Made by a program: the position numbers and the translations under genes
Assembly: GCA_948482415.1 (NCBI GenBank)
Contig: CAOMFZ010000093.1
Location: forward strand, 1-8,521
Length of the DNA stretch: 8,521 nucleotides
Direction of reading: 5' to 3'
Source: an uncultured Mailhella sp.
Lineage (GTDB): Bacteria > Desulfobacterota > Desulfovibrionia > Desulfovibrionales > Desulfovibrionaceae
Shown: in pieces, positions 1 to 8,061 of the stretch
How the letters are laid out: each line of letters opens with the position of its first letter
Numbering within the stretch: position 1 is the first letter of the stretch
The notes under the pieces: model-generated
Database searches by the model: none
Told to the model about the DNA's origin: nothing
The model's input: the letters and a program-made list of their open reading frames with translations, nothing else

Positions 1-43
1 TTCCCCCCAAGGAAAACAAATTGCAACTATTTTCGGAAAGGCT

Positions 44-1462
44 CTAGTCTTTGTTGTCAGAAAAGGTTTTGCGGGGGCAGAGCATATTTTCCGGCTGGAG
101 GATTTGTTCAATTTGTTCTTTGCTCAGCAAGTTGCGTTCAAACACCACATCGAAAATGGAGCGATTGGACTGCAATGCTTCTTTTGCAAGGCTGGCAGAG
201 GTTTCATAGCCCAAGTATGGATTGAGGGCAGTCACAATGCCAATGGAATTATAAACAAGTTCTTTACAGCGTTCACGATTGGCAGTGATGCCGTTTATAC
301 AAAAATCTACCAAACTATGGCAGCCCGCGCCAAGGCGGGTAATGCCGGAAAAGAGGGAATAGGCAATGACAGGTTCCATAACGTTTAATTGCAGCTGTCC
401 GGCTTCAGCTGCCAGCGTAATGGTAATATCTTTACCGATAATGTCATAGCAAATCTGGTTCATCACTTCCGGGATAACGGGATTGACTTTGCCGGGCATA
501 ATGGAAGAGCCGGGCTGGCGGGCGGGGAGGTTTATTTCATTAAAGCCGCAGCGGGGACCGGAAGAAAGCAGGCGCAAGTCATTGCAAATTTTAGAAATTT
601 TTGTTGCACAGCGTTTGAGCACGCCTGAAAGCTGGACATAGGCGCCTGTATCTGATGTCGCTTCCACCATGTTGCTGGCTTTGGTAACGGGTATGCCTGT
701 CAAATCGCGGATATAGCGGGTCACAAGCTCTGCATAGCCGTGGGGGCTGTTGATGCCCGTGCCAATGGCAGTGGCGCCCATATTGATTTCAGCAATAAGG
801 TTGCGCGCTTCGCCAATTCGCTGCATATCTTCATAAATGGTGTCGGCAAAAGCTGAAAATTCCATGCCAAGGGTCATGGGCACTGCATCCTGCAGCTGGG
901 TGCGTCCCATTTTGATAACATCATTCAATTCTTTTGCCTTTTTTTCCAAGGCTATGCGCAGATAATTTAAATCATCGATAAATGTTGTCAGCTGCGCGTA
1001 TAAGGCAATGCGCAGAGCGGTGGGGTAGGCGTCATTGGTGGATTGTGAGCAGTTGACATCATTATTGGGGTGACAGTATTCGTATTCGCCTTTTTTATGT
1101 CCCATAATTTCAAGTGCCCTGTTGGCAATAACTTCGTTGGCGTTCATATTGCAGGAAGTGCCTGCTCCGCCCTGAAAAACATCGAGCGGGAACTGGTCGT
1201 GCAGTTTTCCTTCAAGGATTTCATCGCACGCCTTGCAAATGGCATCACATTTATTTTTTTCAAGTACGCCTAATTGATTATTAGCCATTGCGGCAGCTTT
1301 TTTCACACAGGCAAGACCTTTGATGAAAAAGGTCAGCGTTGAAATGGAAATGCCGGAAATTTTGAAGTTTTCCAATGCCCGATAGGTTTGTATTCCATAA
1401 TAAATATCAGTAGGAATCTGCATTTCGCCTAAAAAATCGTGTTCTATTCTTACTCCGCCCAT
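44..1462 (-). CDS. aspA: Aspartate ammonia-lyase (aspartase)
   Basis: This 472-residue cytoplasmic enzyme should convert L-aspartate reversibly to fumarate and ammonia, feeding fumarate respiration or the TCA cycle. It belongs to the fumarase/aspartase superfamily and is full length for it. The superfamily signature GSSIMPGKVNP is at residues 318-328, with Ser319 the expected catalytic base in the mobile loop. The substrate-binding stretch QSTND is at 140-144, and GGAGTS at 98-103. The segment GRTQLQDAVPMTLG (186-199) has Gln where class II fumarases usually have His (GRTHLQDA). That Gln, together with the E. coli AspA-like blocks KICNDLRLLSSGPR (291-304) and AAEAGQLQLNVMEPVI (351-366), favours aspartase over fumarase. 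The ATG start is supported by a GAGG ribosome-binding site (complement of 1468-1471) five bases upstream. The stop is TAG. No terminator hairpin is visible in the 43 bases left beyond the gene. It is transcribed away from its neighbours, so it is not part of their operon. Confidence 0.95.
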   Translation of the reverse strand: MGGVRIEHDFLGEMQIPTDIYYGIQTYRALENFKISGISISTLTFFIKGLACVKKAAAMANNQLGVLEKNKCDAICKACDEILEGKLHDQFPLDVFQGGAGTSCNMNANEVIANRALEIMGHKKGEYEYCHPNNDVNCSQSTNDAYPTALRIALYAQLTTFIDDLNYLRIALEKKAKELNDVIKMGRTQLQDAVPMTLGMEFSAFADTIYEDMQRIGEARNLIAEINMGATAIGTGINSPHGYAELVTRYIRDLTGIPVTKASNMVEATSDTGAYVQLSGVLKRCATKISKICNDLRLLSSGPRCGFNEINLPARQPGSSIMPGKVNPVIPEVMNQICYDIIGKDITITLAAEAGQLQLNVMEPVIAYSLFSGITRLGAGCHSLVDFCINGITANRERCKELVYNSIGIVTALNPYLGYETSASLAKEALQSNRSIFDVVFERNLLSKEQIEQILQPENMLCPRKTFSDNKD

Positions 1463-1489
1463 ATTAACCTCGTATCTGTTTTTTATTAT

Positions 1490-1518
1490 TTTTTAAAATG
1501 GCAGGCATGTTAAGTCAA
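1490..1518 (-). promoter_or_regulatory. Candidate sigma70-type promoter for aspA
   Basis: On the minus strand a -35-like TTGACT (complement of 1513-1518, 5 of 6 consensus bases) is followed after 17 bases by TAAAAA (complement of 1490-1495, 4 of 6). It lies about 28 bases upstream of the aspA start codon. The surrounding DNA is AT-rich, so the -10 assignment is uncertain, and nearby TAATAA-like sequences are alternatives. I see no convincing regulator-binding palindrome. Confidence 0.35.
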
Positions 1519-1588
1519 GTTTGTTTTATTAGGTGCAGTTTCTTTGGAAATTATTTTGCCGCATTAAATTTAAATGGCGTTAAATTGA

Positions 1589-1617
1589 TTGAAATTTTTG
1601 CATTTATCCCCTATGGT
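1589..1617 (+). promoter_or_regulatory. Candidate promoter for the lipoprotein gene
   Basis: TTGAAA (1589-1594, 5 of 6 bases of the -35 consensus) is separated by 17 bases from TATGGT (1612-1617, 4 of 6 of the -10 consensus). Transcription would begin near 1624, giving a leader of roughly 28 bases before the ATG at 1652. Spacing and position fit well, but the call rests only on consensus matching. Confidence 0.35.
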
Positions 1618-1651
1618 AAGCGCAAGAGAAATTTCTTGTATGGAGTAATGA

Positions 1652-2290
1652 ATGAAAAAGCCCTTTTTGCTTGTTCTTTTTGTCTTTTTAGGCATGCAGT
1701 GTGCTTGTTCACATCCTCGTTCAGAGGTTTTGACAGGGGACAATTCTTATCATAAGTCTGCCCAAACAGCACGGAAAACTGTTTTTGTGGAACAAAAGCG
1801 TGAGCCGTCTGAGTATGCAAATCTTGTGTTCAGCGATATGAAGCCATACATTGAAAATGCTCTTGTAGAAAATGATTTAATTGTAACGAATGATAAAGAA
1901 CAGGCTGATTTTATTTGCTTTGTTGATTTTGGTTCCCTTGCCGGCAAGGTGGTGACAAAAACAATTTACAGACCGCATTATGCATATCAGCATGATTATC
2001 CCTATGGATACGGAACCTATGAGCATTGGGGAACAGGTGCCTATGCTGTTTCCGGCGCCGATTATTATACGAAAAAATATCAGGTTTATCCCCATGTTTT
2101 AAAATTGACCTGCAATGAGCAAAAGCTGAATAAAAACTCCCTTGCATGGGAAACTGAAATTGTTTTCAATAGTACACATGATGATTTTAGAGTGAATATT
2201 CAATCACTTATCGAGCCGCTTTCCAAAAATATTGCCAAGGCAAAGGAACGGCAGACTCTTGTACACTATGAATTTGACAATCTGAAATAA
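1652..2290 (+). CDS. Tyr/His-rich predicted lipoprotein, possibly DUF4136-like
   Basis: This 212-residue protein has a typical export signal: basic MKK, a hydrophobic core (residues 4-15) and a cysteine pair in the sequence MQCACS. Cys19, preceded by Ala, is the likelier lipidated residue. It is a relaxed lipobox, so lipidation is probable rather than certain. The mature part begins with a polar segment, then a helix/strand region (55-95) containing ADFICFVDFG. That layout resembles DUF4136-type periplasmic lipoproteins, which bear an insoluble-fraction label without a known reaction. Residues 106-146 are strikingly aromatic: twelve Tyr, one Trp and several His. The C-terminal part (163-212) appears to return to an alternating strand/helix pattern. 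The ATG at 1652 is chosen because GGAG (1642-1645) lies six bases upstream. Another ATG four bases earlier (1648) is in a different frame. The gene precedes the efflux operon in the same direction by 114 bases; co-transcription is possible but not shown. The function is unknown. Confidence 0.8.
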   Translation: MKKPFLLVLFVFLGMQCACSHPRSEVLTGDNSYHKSAQTARKTVFVEQKREPSEYANLVFSDMKPYIENALVENDLIVTNDKEQADFICFVDFGSLAGKVVTKTIYRPHYAYQHDYPYGYGTYEHWGTGAYAVSGADYYTKKYQVYPHVLKLTCNEQKLNKNSLAWETEIVFNSTHDDFRVNIQSLIEPLSKNIAKAKERQTLVHYEFDNLK

Positions 2291-2326
2291 GATTTTTCGT
2301 GTATGATTTTGCGGCAGTTATATATT

Positions 2327-2376
2327 CAATTAATTTTACTCATTTGATTAATTTTATATTTTGGAGTATGCAATAA
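2327..2376 (+). promoter_or_regulatory. Upstream region of the efflux operon with a direct repeat and weak promoter boxes
   Basis: The 10-base sequence ATTAATTTTA occurs twice, at 2329-2338 and 2347-2356, an 18-base period. Overlapping the second copy is TTGATT (2344-2349), followed after 17 bases by TATGCA (2367-2372), a weak -35/-10 pair. TATATT at 2355-2360 is an alternative -10. The repeat could be a tandem operator, but in such AT-rich DNA it could also be chance. A GGAG (2363-2366) is followed almost immediately by ATG CAA TAA, a two-codon frame with spacing too short for normal initiation. Confidence 0.25.
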
Positions 2377-2404
2377 AGCGTACGGCAGCGTATTGTGGTT
2401 GATA

Positions 2405-3847
2405 ATGATAAAATATTTTGTACTTTTTCTTTCTTTTGCATTGCTGAATGCCTGTTCGTGGAAAAATTCTTTTTCAGCGGACACGCTTGTGCAAAAAGAT
2501 CAGGAACTTATCAAAACACAATTAGCAGAAAAGTATCACAATACGCTGAATTTGGAACAGGCTCTTGCGCTTGCTTTGGAACGGAATTTGGATTTGCAGA
2601 CTGCCCGTTTAAAACAGGAAATTGCGCAGATTGACAAGCAGATTGCCATTGGCAATTTATTGCCGCAGGTGAATATTTTAGCGGATTACACGAAAAATTA
2701 CGACCGGCTGCATTTAGGTGTGCCCACTAAAAACATCGGCTTGCCCGTTAATCTGGCATTGCCCATTCTTGACAGCAGTTTTTATGCCTATTCGCTGAAC
2801 GCACAAATCCCTGTTTTTGTCCCTAGTCTGTGGTTTCTTGTGAGTGCAAAAGATAAGGGCGCTGACATACAGACTTTATTAACTTCGCTCAGTGAAAAGC
2901 TTATCACGCTCAGTGTCATGAGCGAATATTTTTATCTGCTGTCTTTGGCAAGTGAAGAAAATGCTCTGCAAAATGAGAAATCAGCAGCAGAGGAATTATG
3001 TCGTCAGGCAGAGATTTCCCTGCGGACAGAAAGCATACTTCCATGGGAATTTGAGGAAGCAAAGGCATATTTTTTATCCAAAGAACTTGCTTTGCAGCAA
3101 AATAAGCGGGAACAGCAGGTTGCCAATTTCAACATTTTGCAAAGTTTGCATATTCCTTTTGATGTGCAGGTAAATTTTCTTCCGCTTGAAAAAGAAATTT
3201 TTGTCCTGCCTGACGTGGAGGATTGTATTCTGCAAGCTTTGGAGCACAGCGAAAAGTGGAAAATTTCCGCGTTGTCCCTGCAAATTCAGGAAGATATCAA
3301 GAAAAGTGCAGTCAGTGAATTTCTGCCAAAAATTGTTCTTGGCGGCAGTATGTTGAATTTTGATAATAATTTGCTTTTGGAAGACAATGCAAGTTTTCTT
3401 TCTGTTTTTGGAATGTTGAGTATCTTCAATGGATTTAAGACCGTCAATGAATACCGCAAAGCCCTGCGTCAGGAAAAAATAGCAGAAATTGAACTGATAA
3501 AGGAATATTGGACGCTGCTGACAGAAATTTATTCTGCGCATAACACAGTGCAGAATGCGCAGGAATTATTTGCAGTTGCTGAAACAAATCTCAAGGCACA
3601 GCTTGGAAAATTCAAGCAGAAACAGTCCGAATATAAGCATGAATCTATTGATTTAAAAGACTATTACGAAGCACTGAAAGAATACCATGAAGCCATAAGT
3701 TTTCATGAAAAAGCCTATTTTCAATATCGGCTGGCAGTGGGAACGCTTGCCGTCAGCATGGGGGAAAGTCCTTATCAGTGGTATATGAAGGATAAACCCG
3801 CAAAGGATAACTCTGCACAAAACAAAACAGAAACGGATAAAAAATGA
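2405..3847 (+). CDS. TolC-like outer-membrane efflux lipoprotein (OMF)
   Basis: This protein should form the trimeric outer-membrane and periplasmic duct of the tripartite pump encoded with the next two genes. Read from ATG 2405 it has 480 residues, normal for the outer-membrane factor family. A short signal peptide (MIKYFVLFLSFALL) ends in the lipobox LNAC with Cys17 as the likely acylation site, as in OprM/CusC-type channels. Long helical, Gln/Glu/Ala-rich stretches occur twice, about 38-75 and 155-230, then again at about 270-300 and 345-430. This matches the internal duplication of OEP domains, with strand-forming segments between them. The C-terminal tail (about 461-480) is short, charged and probably disordered. 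Start choice: an in-frame TTG at 2393 would add four residues (MWLI) before the signal peptide. The ATG gives a standard N-terminus with a positive charge ahead of the hydrophobic core. Neither start has a clear Shine-Dalgarno sequence. Its stop codon overlaps the adaptor start by four bases (ATGA), indicating translational coupling. Confidence 0.88.
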   Translation: MIKYFVLFLSFALLNACSWKNSFSADTLVQKDQELIKTQLAEKYHNTLNLEQALALALERNLDLQTARLKQEIAQIDKQIAIGNLLPQVNILADYTKNYDRLHLGVPTKNIGLPVNLALPILDSSFYAYSLNAQIPVFVPSLWFLVSAKDKGADIQTLLTSLSEKLITLSVMSEYFYLLSLASEENALQNEKSAAEELCRQAEISLRTESILPWEFEEAKAYFLSKELALQQNKREQQVANFNILQSLHIPFDVQVNFLPLEKEIFVLPDVEDCILQALEHSEKWKISALSLQIQEDIKKSAVSEFLPKIVLGGSMLNFDNNLLLEDNASFLSVFGMLSIFNGFKTVNEYRKALRQEKIAEIELIKEYWTLLTEIYSAHNTVQNAQELFAVAETNLKAQLGKFKQKQSEYKHESIDLKDYYEALKEYHEAISFHEKAYFQYRLAVGTLAVSMGESPYQWYMKDKPAKDNSAQNKTETDKK

Positions 3848-4971
3848 ATAAAAAATATATTGCCCTGATTTTTCTTTTCGTTGCCGGCGTATTTTGTACT
3901 GCCTGTGAAAACAAACAAGCCGTGAAAATACGTCCTGTGGCTGTGTATACGCTGAAAGAAAGCGACAAAGAATTTGTGGTTAAATTTCCCTCTTTGGTGG
4001 AAGCGGGCAACGAAGCAGTTTTATCTTTCAAGGTTGCAGGCCCCATTGTGGAATTTCCTTATGAAGTAGGCGCCTATGTGGAAAAGGGGCAAGTGCTGGT
4101 GCAGCTTGATGAACGTGATTACGGCGTACAGCAAAAATCCAGCGAAGAGAAAATGCTGTCCGCAAAAAACGCGTATGCAGGGGCAAAGGCGCAGGCGGAC
4201 AATGCGCGCAAACAGTTTGCCCGTCTTGAAGCGCTGTATAAAGAAAATGCTCTTGCCAGAAAAAAATTTGACGAAGCAAAAGCCATGCTTGAGGGGGCCG
4301 CTGCCAGGGAAAAAGCCAGCTATGCGACATATCAGGAAGCAAAGCAGGGCTATATCAACAGCCAAAACCAAAAAGCGGACACCATGCTCCTTGCTCCCTA
4401 TAACGGCTATATCAAACGCAAATTTGTGGATGTAGGTACCGTTGTTTCTGCCGCCATGCCGGTGCTGTCTTTTTCGTCTGACGGCAGGAAAAAGGTGCAG
4501 ATTAATATTTCCCAGAACGACATGCAGTATTTCAGTAAAAATCCGCAATGTTTTTTTGTGCATAAGGATAAAAAATATTCCCTCACCCTGCAAACAATCG
4601 GCAAAGTCAAGCAGAGTTTTGAGCTTGTCTATCCTGTTGTTTTTTATATAGAAAATGACGATGATTTGCTTGTTGGTTCTGAAGGTACTGTGTATATTCA
4701 TTATATCAATGATAATGCGCGGGCTTTGCATGTTCCTGTGGAAGCGGTTTTTGAAAAAAATGCGCAAAGTTATGTCTGGAGTTATCAAAATAACATTGTC
4801 AGTTTGAAGCCTGTGCATATTTTACGAGCTGAAGAAAACGGACAAATCATTGTTGAGGGCTTGGAACTTGGTGATATTATTGTGATTAAAGGCGTGCATG
4901 ATTTATTGGACGGGCAGGAAGTACGAATTTTGGAAGATTTTACCCCTACGAATATTGGGGAAGTTTTATAG
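3844..4971 (+). CDS. RND efflux periplasmic adaptor (membrane fusion protein, HlyD/AcrA family)
   Basis: This 375-residue adaptor should bridge the inner-membrane permease and the outer-membrane duct. The signal peptide (residues 1-20) ends in CTAC, with Cys21 the probable lipid-anchored residue. The first half of the lipoyl/barrel-sandwich domain is at about 50-92, including GPIVEFPYEVGAYVEKGQVL. It is followed by an Ala/Lys/Glu-rich coiled-coil hairpin at about 95-178. The second lipoyl half begins at TMLLAPYNGYIKRKFVDVGT (180-199). A beta-barrel domain (about 215-288) follows. A membrane-proximal domain (about 290-362) carries HVPVEAVF and the conserved-style ending VIKGVHDLLDGQEVRI. I see no Met- or His-rich metal-binding motif of the CusB kind, so export of organic compounds is more likely than metal export; the substrate is unknown. 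The ATG overlaps the upstream stop codon in an ATGA, and the permease starts 22 bases downstream of the stop. Confidence 0.92.
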   Translation: MNKKYIALIFLFVAGVFCTACENKQAVKIRPVAVYTLKESDKEFVVKFPSLVEAGNEAVLSFKVAGPIVEFPYEVGAYVEKGQVLVQLDERDYGVQQKSSEEKMLSAKNAYAGAKAQADNARKQFARLEALYKENALARKKFDEAKAMLEGAAAREKASYATYQEAKQGYINSQNQKADTMLLAPYNGYIKRKFVDVGTVVSAAMPVLSFSSDGRKKVQINISQNDMQYFSKNPQCFFVHKDKKYSLTLQTIGKVKQSFELVYPVVFYIENDDDLLVGSEGTVYIHYINDNARALHVPVEAVFEKNAQSYVWSYQNNIVSLKPVHILRAEENGQIIVEGLELGDIIVIKGVHDLLDGQEVRILEDFTPTNIGEVL

Positions 4972-4993
4972 AGGAAAGAATTGCAGGTTTGCC

Positions 4994-7900
4994 ATGAAAT
5001 TTATTGATTATGCAATAGATCACCCTTTGGTTATTCGCTTTTTGGTAATCCTGCTGATTATCGGGGGTATTTTTTCGTATTTTCAGCTTGGCAAGCTTGA
5101 GGACCCGGAATTTAAAATTAAAGAAGCGCTGGTGATTACGCTGTATCCGGAGGCTGACGCCCACAGCGTTGAGCTGTATGTGACAGATGTCATTGAGCAG
5201 GCGCTGCAGAAAATCCCCAATATTGACTATACGCAAAGCGTTTCAAAACAAGGTTATTCGCAGGTAAAAATAAAATTAAAAGAGTCTATTCCTCCGCGTG
5301 AACTTGACCAATATTGGGATAATGTCCGCAAAAAAATTGCTGATGCTAAGCTCAAATTGCCCTTGGGCGTGATTGAGCCTATTGTGCTTGATGATTATGG
5401 TTCAATCTATGGGATATTTTTAGCGGTGACAGCTGATGATAGCTTTTCTTTGCAGGAGCTGAAAAAATACACGGAATTTGTGACCAAAACGCTTAATGCT
5501 GTGGACGGGGTGGCACAGGTTTCCGAGTTCGGCAAGGTTGAAAATGCGCTGATTGTGGAGCTTGACAAAGAAAAAGTCCATGCCATGGGTTTAAATCCCA
5601 AAACCATTGTAGCGTCTTTATTTTTGGATAATTTAATTACTGGGGCAAGTTCTGTTGATTTTGGGAATTTGCGTGTTCCTCTTCGTTTGACCAATAAAAT
5701 TGATACAAAGGAAAAACTAGAAGAACTTATTGTTTTTACTAGGGAATCATCTGACGGTTCTGTGCAGATTGTGCGCCTGCGGGATATTGCGGAAATCGCC
5801 CGCGGCATTGTGGAACCTGTGACGCAAAAAATGTTTTATAACGGCAAGCGGGCAATGGGGGTATCGCTTTCTCCGGAAGCAGGCAGCAATGTTGTCAAAA
5901 CAGGCAGGGTTATTGATGAAAAGATTGCGGAATTGCAGGAAAAATTGCCTATCGGGATAAATATTGAAAAGGTCTATTATCAGCCCGACCTTGTCACTTC
6001 TGCAATCAATAATTTTGTTTTGAATTTGTCAGCATCAGTGATAACTGTTGTCGGCGTGCTGCTTTTTACCATGGGCATACGCTGCGGGCTTATTATCGGA
6101 AGCGGGCTTATCCTTTCTATTTTGGGTACGCTGATTTGTATGCTTTTGCTGCATATTGATTTGCAGCGAGTATCTTTGGCTGCTTTTATTATTGCTATGG
6201 GCATGCTTGTAGATAATTCCATTGTGGTGGTGGACAGGGTGCTTGTTCTTCGCAAAGAGGGGCTTCCCATGCGCGATACCTTGCTGGAATCCACCAAGAA
6301 AACCGCCATTCCGCTCCTTGGGGCAACAGCCATTGCCAGTTTAGCATTTTTGCCTGTCTATTTGATGCCAACCTATTTGGGCGAATATGTGGGGTCTGCT
6401 TTTCTTGTGGTGGGTATTTCGCTTATGCTGAGCTGGGTGCTTTGTTTGACGCAAACGCCAGTTTATTGTAAAACCTATTTATCGCATGTGCAAATTCCTT
6501 CCCTTTCAGACCGCGAAAAGAAATTTTATCGAAAATGCCGGCGTGTTTTATATGTTTTATTGAAAAATCAAAAGAAAACCTTGGCTATTGTGTGTTTGGC
6601 ATTTATGCTTGCCATGGTGCTTTTTCTTTTTATTCCAAAAATTTTCTTTCCTCCGTCCGATAAAAAAGGCTTTACCATAAATCTTTGGGTTGCTGAGGGT
6701 AGCCGTATTGAACGCGTGGAAACGATTGGAAAAAATCTTGCGGAATTTATTAAAGCCCATGAGGGTGTAACGTCTGTTGCGCTTGCAACAGGAGCTTCTG
6801 TTCCTCGCTTTTATGTGGCGGTTATTCCGCAGTATCCCAATACTTCTTATGCTCAACTTGTTGTTAATCTTGAACATATTAAATATTTAGATGAATTGAG
6901 TGCAAAAATAACGAATTTTATGGATAATTCCTATCCGGAAGTTATGCTGGGGATTAGAAAATATCCCAATGGGACGCCTGTGCCCTATCCCTTGGAACTT
7001 GCCTTTTCAGGTCCTGACCCACAAGTTTTGCGGGAACTTGCGGATAAAGCCATTGCTGTTTTTCAGAAAAATCCCCATATTTCCAGCGTAACAACAGATT
7101 GGCGCAATAAAGTCATGGTTTGGGAAGGGGAATATTCCGACATTTTAGCAAAGCTTGTGCGGGTAATGCCATCGGATGTGGCGGTGGCGCTCATGGCAAA
7201 CGGCGACGGCATCAACATTGGTAAAATCAATGAAAACGGCAATACGGTTTCGGTGATTTTGAAGCAGAATTTGCAGGAGGGCAGTTCTGACCTATTGAAT
7301 ATTGGGCAAACTCCCATTTGGGGCATGAACAAAAATTCCCTGCCCTTATCCAGTGTGCTTCGCAGTGAGGGCATGAAATTTGACGAAGGGCAGATTTGGC
7401 GAAGAAACAGAGTGCGCACCCTGACCGTGCAGTGTGAAGTGGCGTTTGACAGCATGCCCGACACTGCCCGCAAGGAAGTGCTGACAGAAATTGAAGCCAT
7501 TACTCCGCCCAAGGGTTATACCATGTTCTGGCTGGGCGAGCACCACGAACAGACGAAAAATATTTTTGCGATTATGGATTATATCCCTGTGGCAGGGCTG
7601 TTTATGCTGATTATCTGTGTTTTGCTTTTTGCAGATGTCAAAGTGCCGTTTCTTATTTTCCTGTCTCTGCCCTTTGCTTTTATCGGGATTGTGCCCGGGC
7701 TGCTCATATTCGGTATGACCTTTGGCTTTATGTCTATTGTGGGTGCGGTTTCGCTCACGGGCATGATGATCAAGAATATTATTGTGCTGGTGGATGAAAT
7801 CAATTTTGAAATCAAGGAACTCAAGAAAAATCCATTTATTGCTTTGATAGACTCTGCTGTCAGCCGTATCCGTTCTGTTTCCCTTGCAGCTATTACGACG

Positions 7901-8050
7901 ATTTTTGGCATGCTGCCCCTTTTATTTGACCCGCTCTTTGGCGGTATGTCTGCGACCATTATTTTCGGTCTTTTTGTTTCCACCGTATTGACCTTGTTTA
8001 TTTTCCCCGTGCTGTATGCATTTGCCTATAAGATTTCTCTCAAGAAATAA
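4994..8050 (+). CDS. RND-family efflux permease (hydrophobe/amphiphile type), inner membrane
   Basis: This 1018-residue protein is the proton-driven pump of the tripartite system. It has the full RND architecture: TM1 (about 12-31), a large periplasmic porter/docking domain (about 33-335), TM2-TM6 (about 337-493), TM7 (about 529-550), a second periplasmic domain (about 551-857) and TM8-TM12 (about 859-1012). The TM4 proton-relay motif is GMLVDNSIVVVD (403-414), with Asp407 present but Asn at 408, where AcrB has a second Asp. The TM10 lysine is Lys927 in GMMIKNIIVLVDE. The two-Asp/Lys arrangement is characteristic of the HAE branch and its relatives rather than heavy-metal CusA pumps; the Asp-Asn variant is common among TriC-like members. 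Start choice: ATG 4994 opens the canonical N-terminus MKFIDYAIDHPL, with a weak AGG (4985-4987) six bases upstream and GAGGAA at 4971-4976. An in-frame extension back to 4898 overlaps the adaptor gene and has no RND character. It is the last operon gene. Substrates cannot be deduced. Confidence 0.95.
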   Translation: MKFIDYAIDHPLVIRFLVILLIIGGIFSYFQLGKLEDPEFKIKEALVITLYPEADAHSVELYVTDVIEQALQKIPNIDYTQSVSKQGYSQVKIKLKESIPPRELDQYWDNVRKKIADAKLKLPLGVIEPIVLDDYGSIYGIFLAVTADDSFSLQELKKYTEFVTKTLNAVDGVAQVSEFGKVENALIVELDKEKVHAMGLNPKTIVASLFLDNLITGASSVDFGNLRVPLRLTNKIDTKEKLEELIVFTRESSDGSVQIVRLRDIAEIARGIVEPVTQKMFYNGKRAMGVSLSPEAGSNVVKTGRVIDEKIAELQEKLPIGINIEKVYYQPDLVTSAINNFVLNLSASVITVVGVLLFTMGIRCGLIIGSGLILSILGTLICMLLLHIDLQRVSLAAFIIAMGMLVDNSIVVVDRVLVLRKEGLPMRDTLLESTKKTAIPLLGATAIASLAFLPVYLMPTYLGEYVGSAFLVVGISLMLSWVLCLTQTPVYCKTYLSHVQIPSLSDREKKFYRKCRRVLYVLLKNQKKTLAIVCLAFMLAMVLFLFIPKIFFPPSDKKGFTINLWVAEGSRIERVETIGKNLAEFIKAHEGVTSVALATGASVPRFYVAVIPQYPNTSYAQLVVNLEHIKYLDELSAKITNFMDNSYPEVMLGIRKYPNGTPVPYPLELAFSGPDPQVLRELADKAIAVFQKNPHISSVTTDWRNKVMVWEGEYSDILAKLVRVMPSDVAVALMANGDGINIGKINENGNTVSVILKQNLQEGSSDLLNIGQTPIWGMNKNSLPLSSVLRSEGMKFDEGQIWRRNRVRTLTVQCEVAFDSMPDTARKEVLTEIEAITPPKGYTMFWLGEHHEQTKNIFAIMDYIPVAGLFMLIICVLLFADVKVPFLIFLSLPFAFIGIVPGLLIFGMTFGFMSIVGAVSLTGMMIKNIIVLVDEINFEIKELKKNPFIALIDSAVSRIRSVSLAAITTIFGMLPLLFDPLFGGMSATIIFGLFVSTVLTLFIFPVLYAFAYKISLKK

Positions 8051-8061
8051 TGGAGCTTGTC

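Noticed and set aside
44..1462. Possibility that the minus-strand enzyme is a class II fumarase
   Set aside because: GRTQLQDAVPMTLG with Gln instead of His, and the long aspartase-like blocks around residues 291-304 and 351-366, fit E. coli-type aspartase better.
1611..1820. A short minus-strand frame spanning the lipoprotein start
   Set aside because: It has no ribosome-binding site and overlaps a gene with a good Shine-Dalgarno and signal peptide on the other strand.
4021..4818. A 265-codon minus-strand open frame opposite the adaptor gene
   Set aside because: It lies wholly antisense to a well-supported adaptor gene. It has no recognisable domain and an odd composition typical of a shadow frame.
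4898..4993. A 32-residue N-terminal extension of the permease
   Set aside because: It overlaps the end of the adaptor gene and has no RND-like sequence. The canonical N-terminus MKFIDYAIDHPL begins at 4994.
4994..8050. Possibility of a heavy-metal (CusA/CzcA) RND pump
   Set aside because: The TM4 motif GMLVDNSIVVVD and the adaptor's lack of Met/His metal-binding motifs point to the hydrophobe/amphiphile side of the family.
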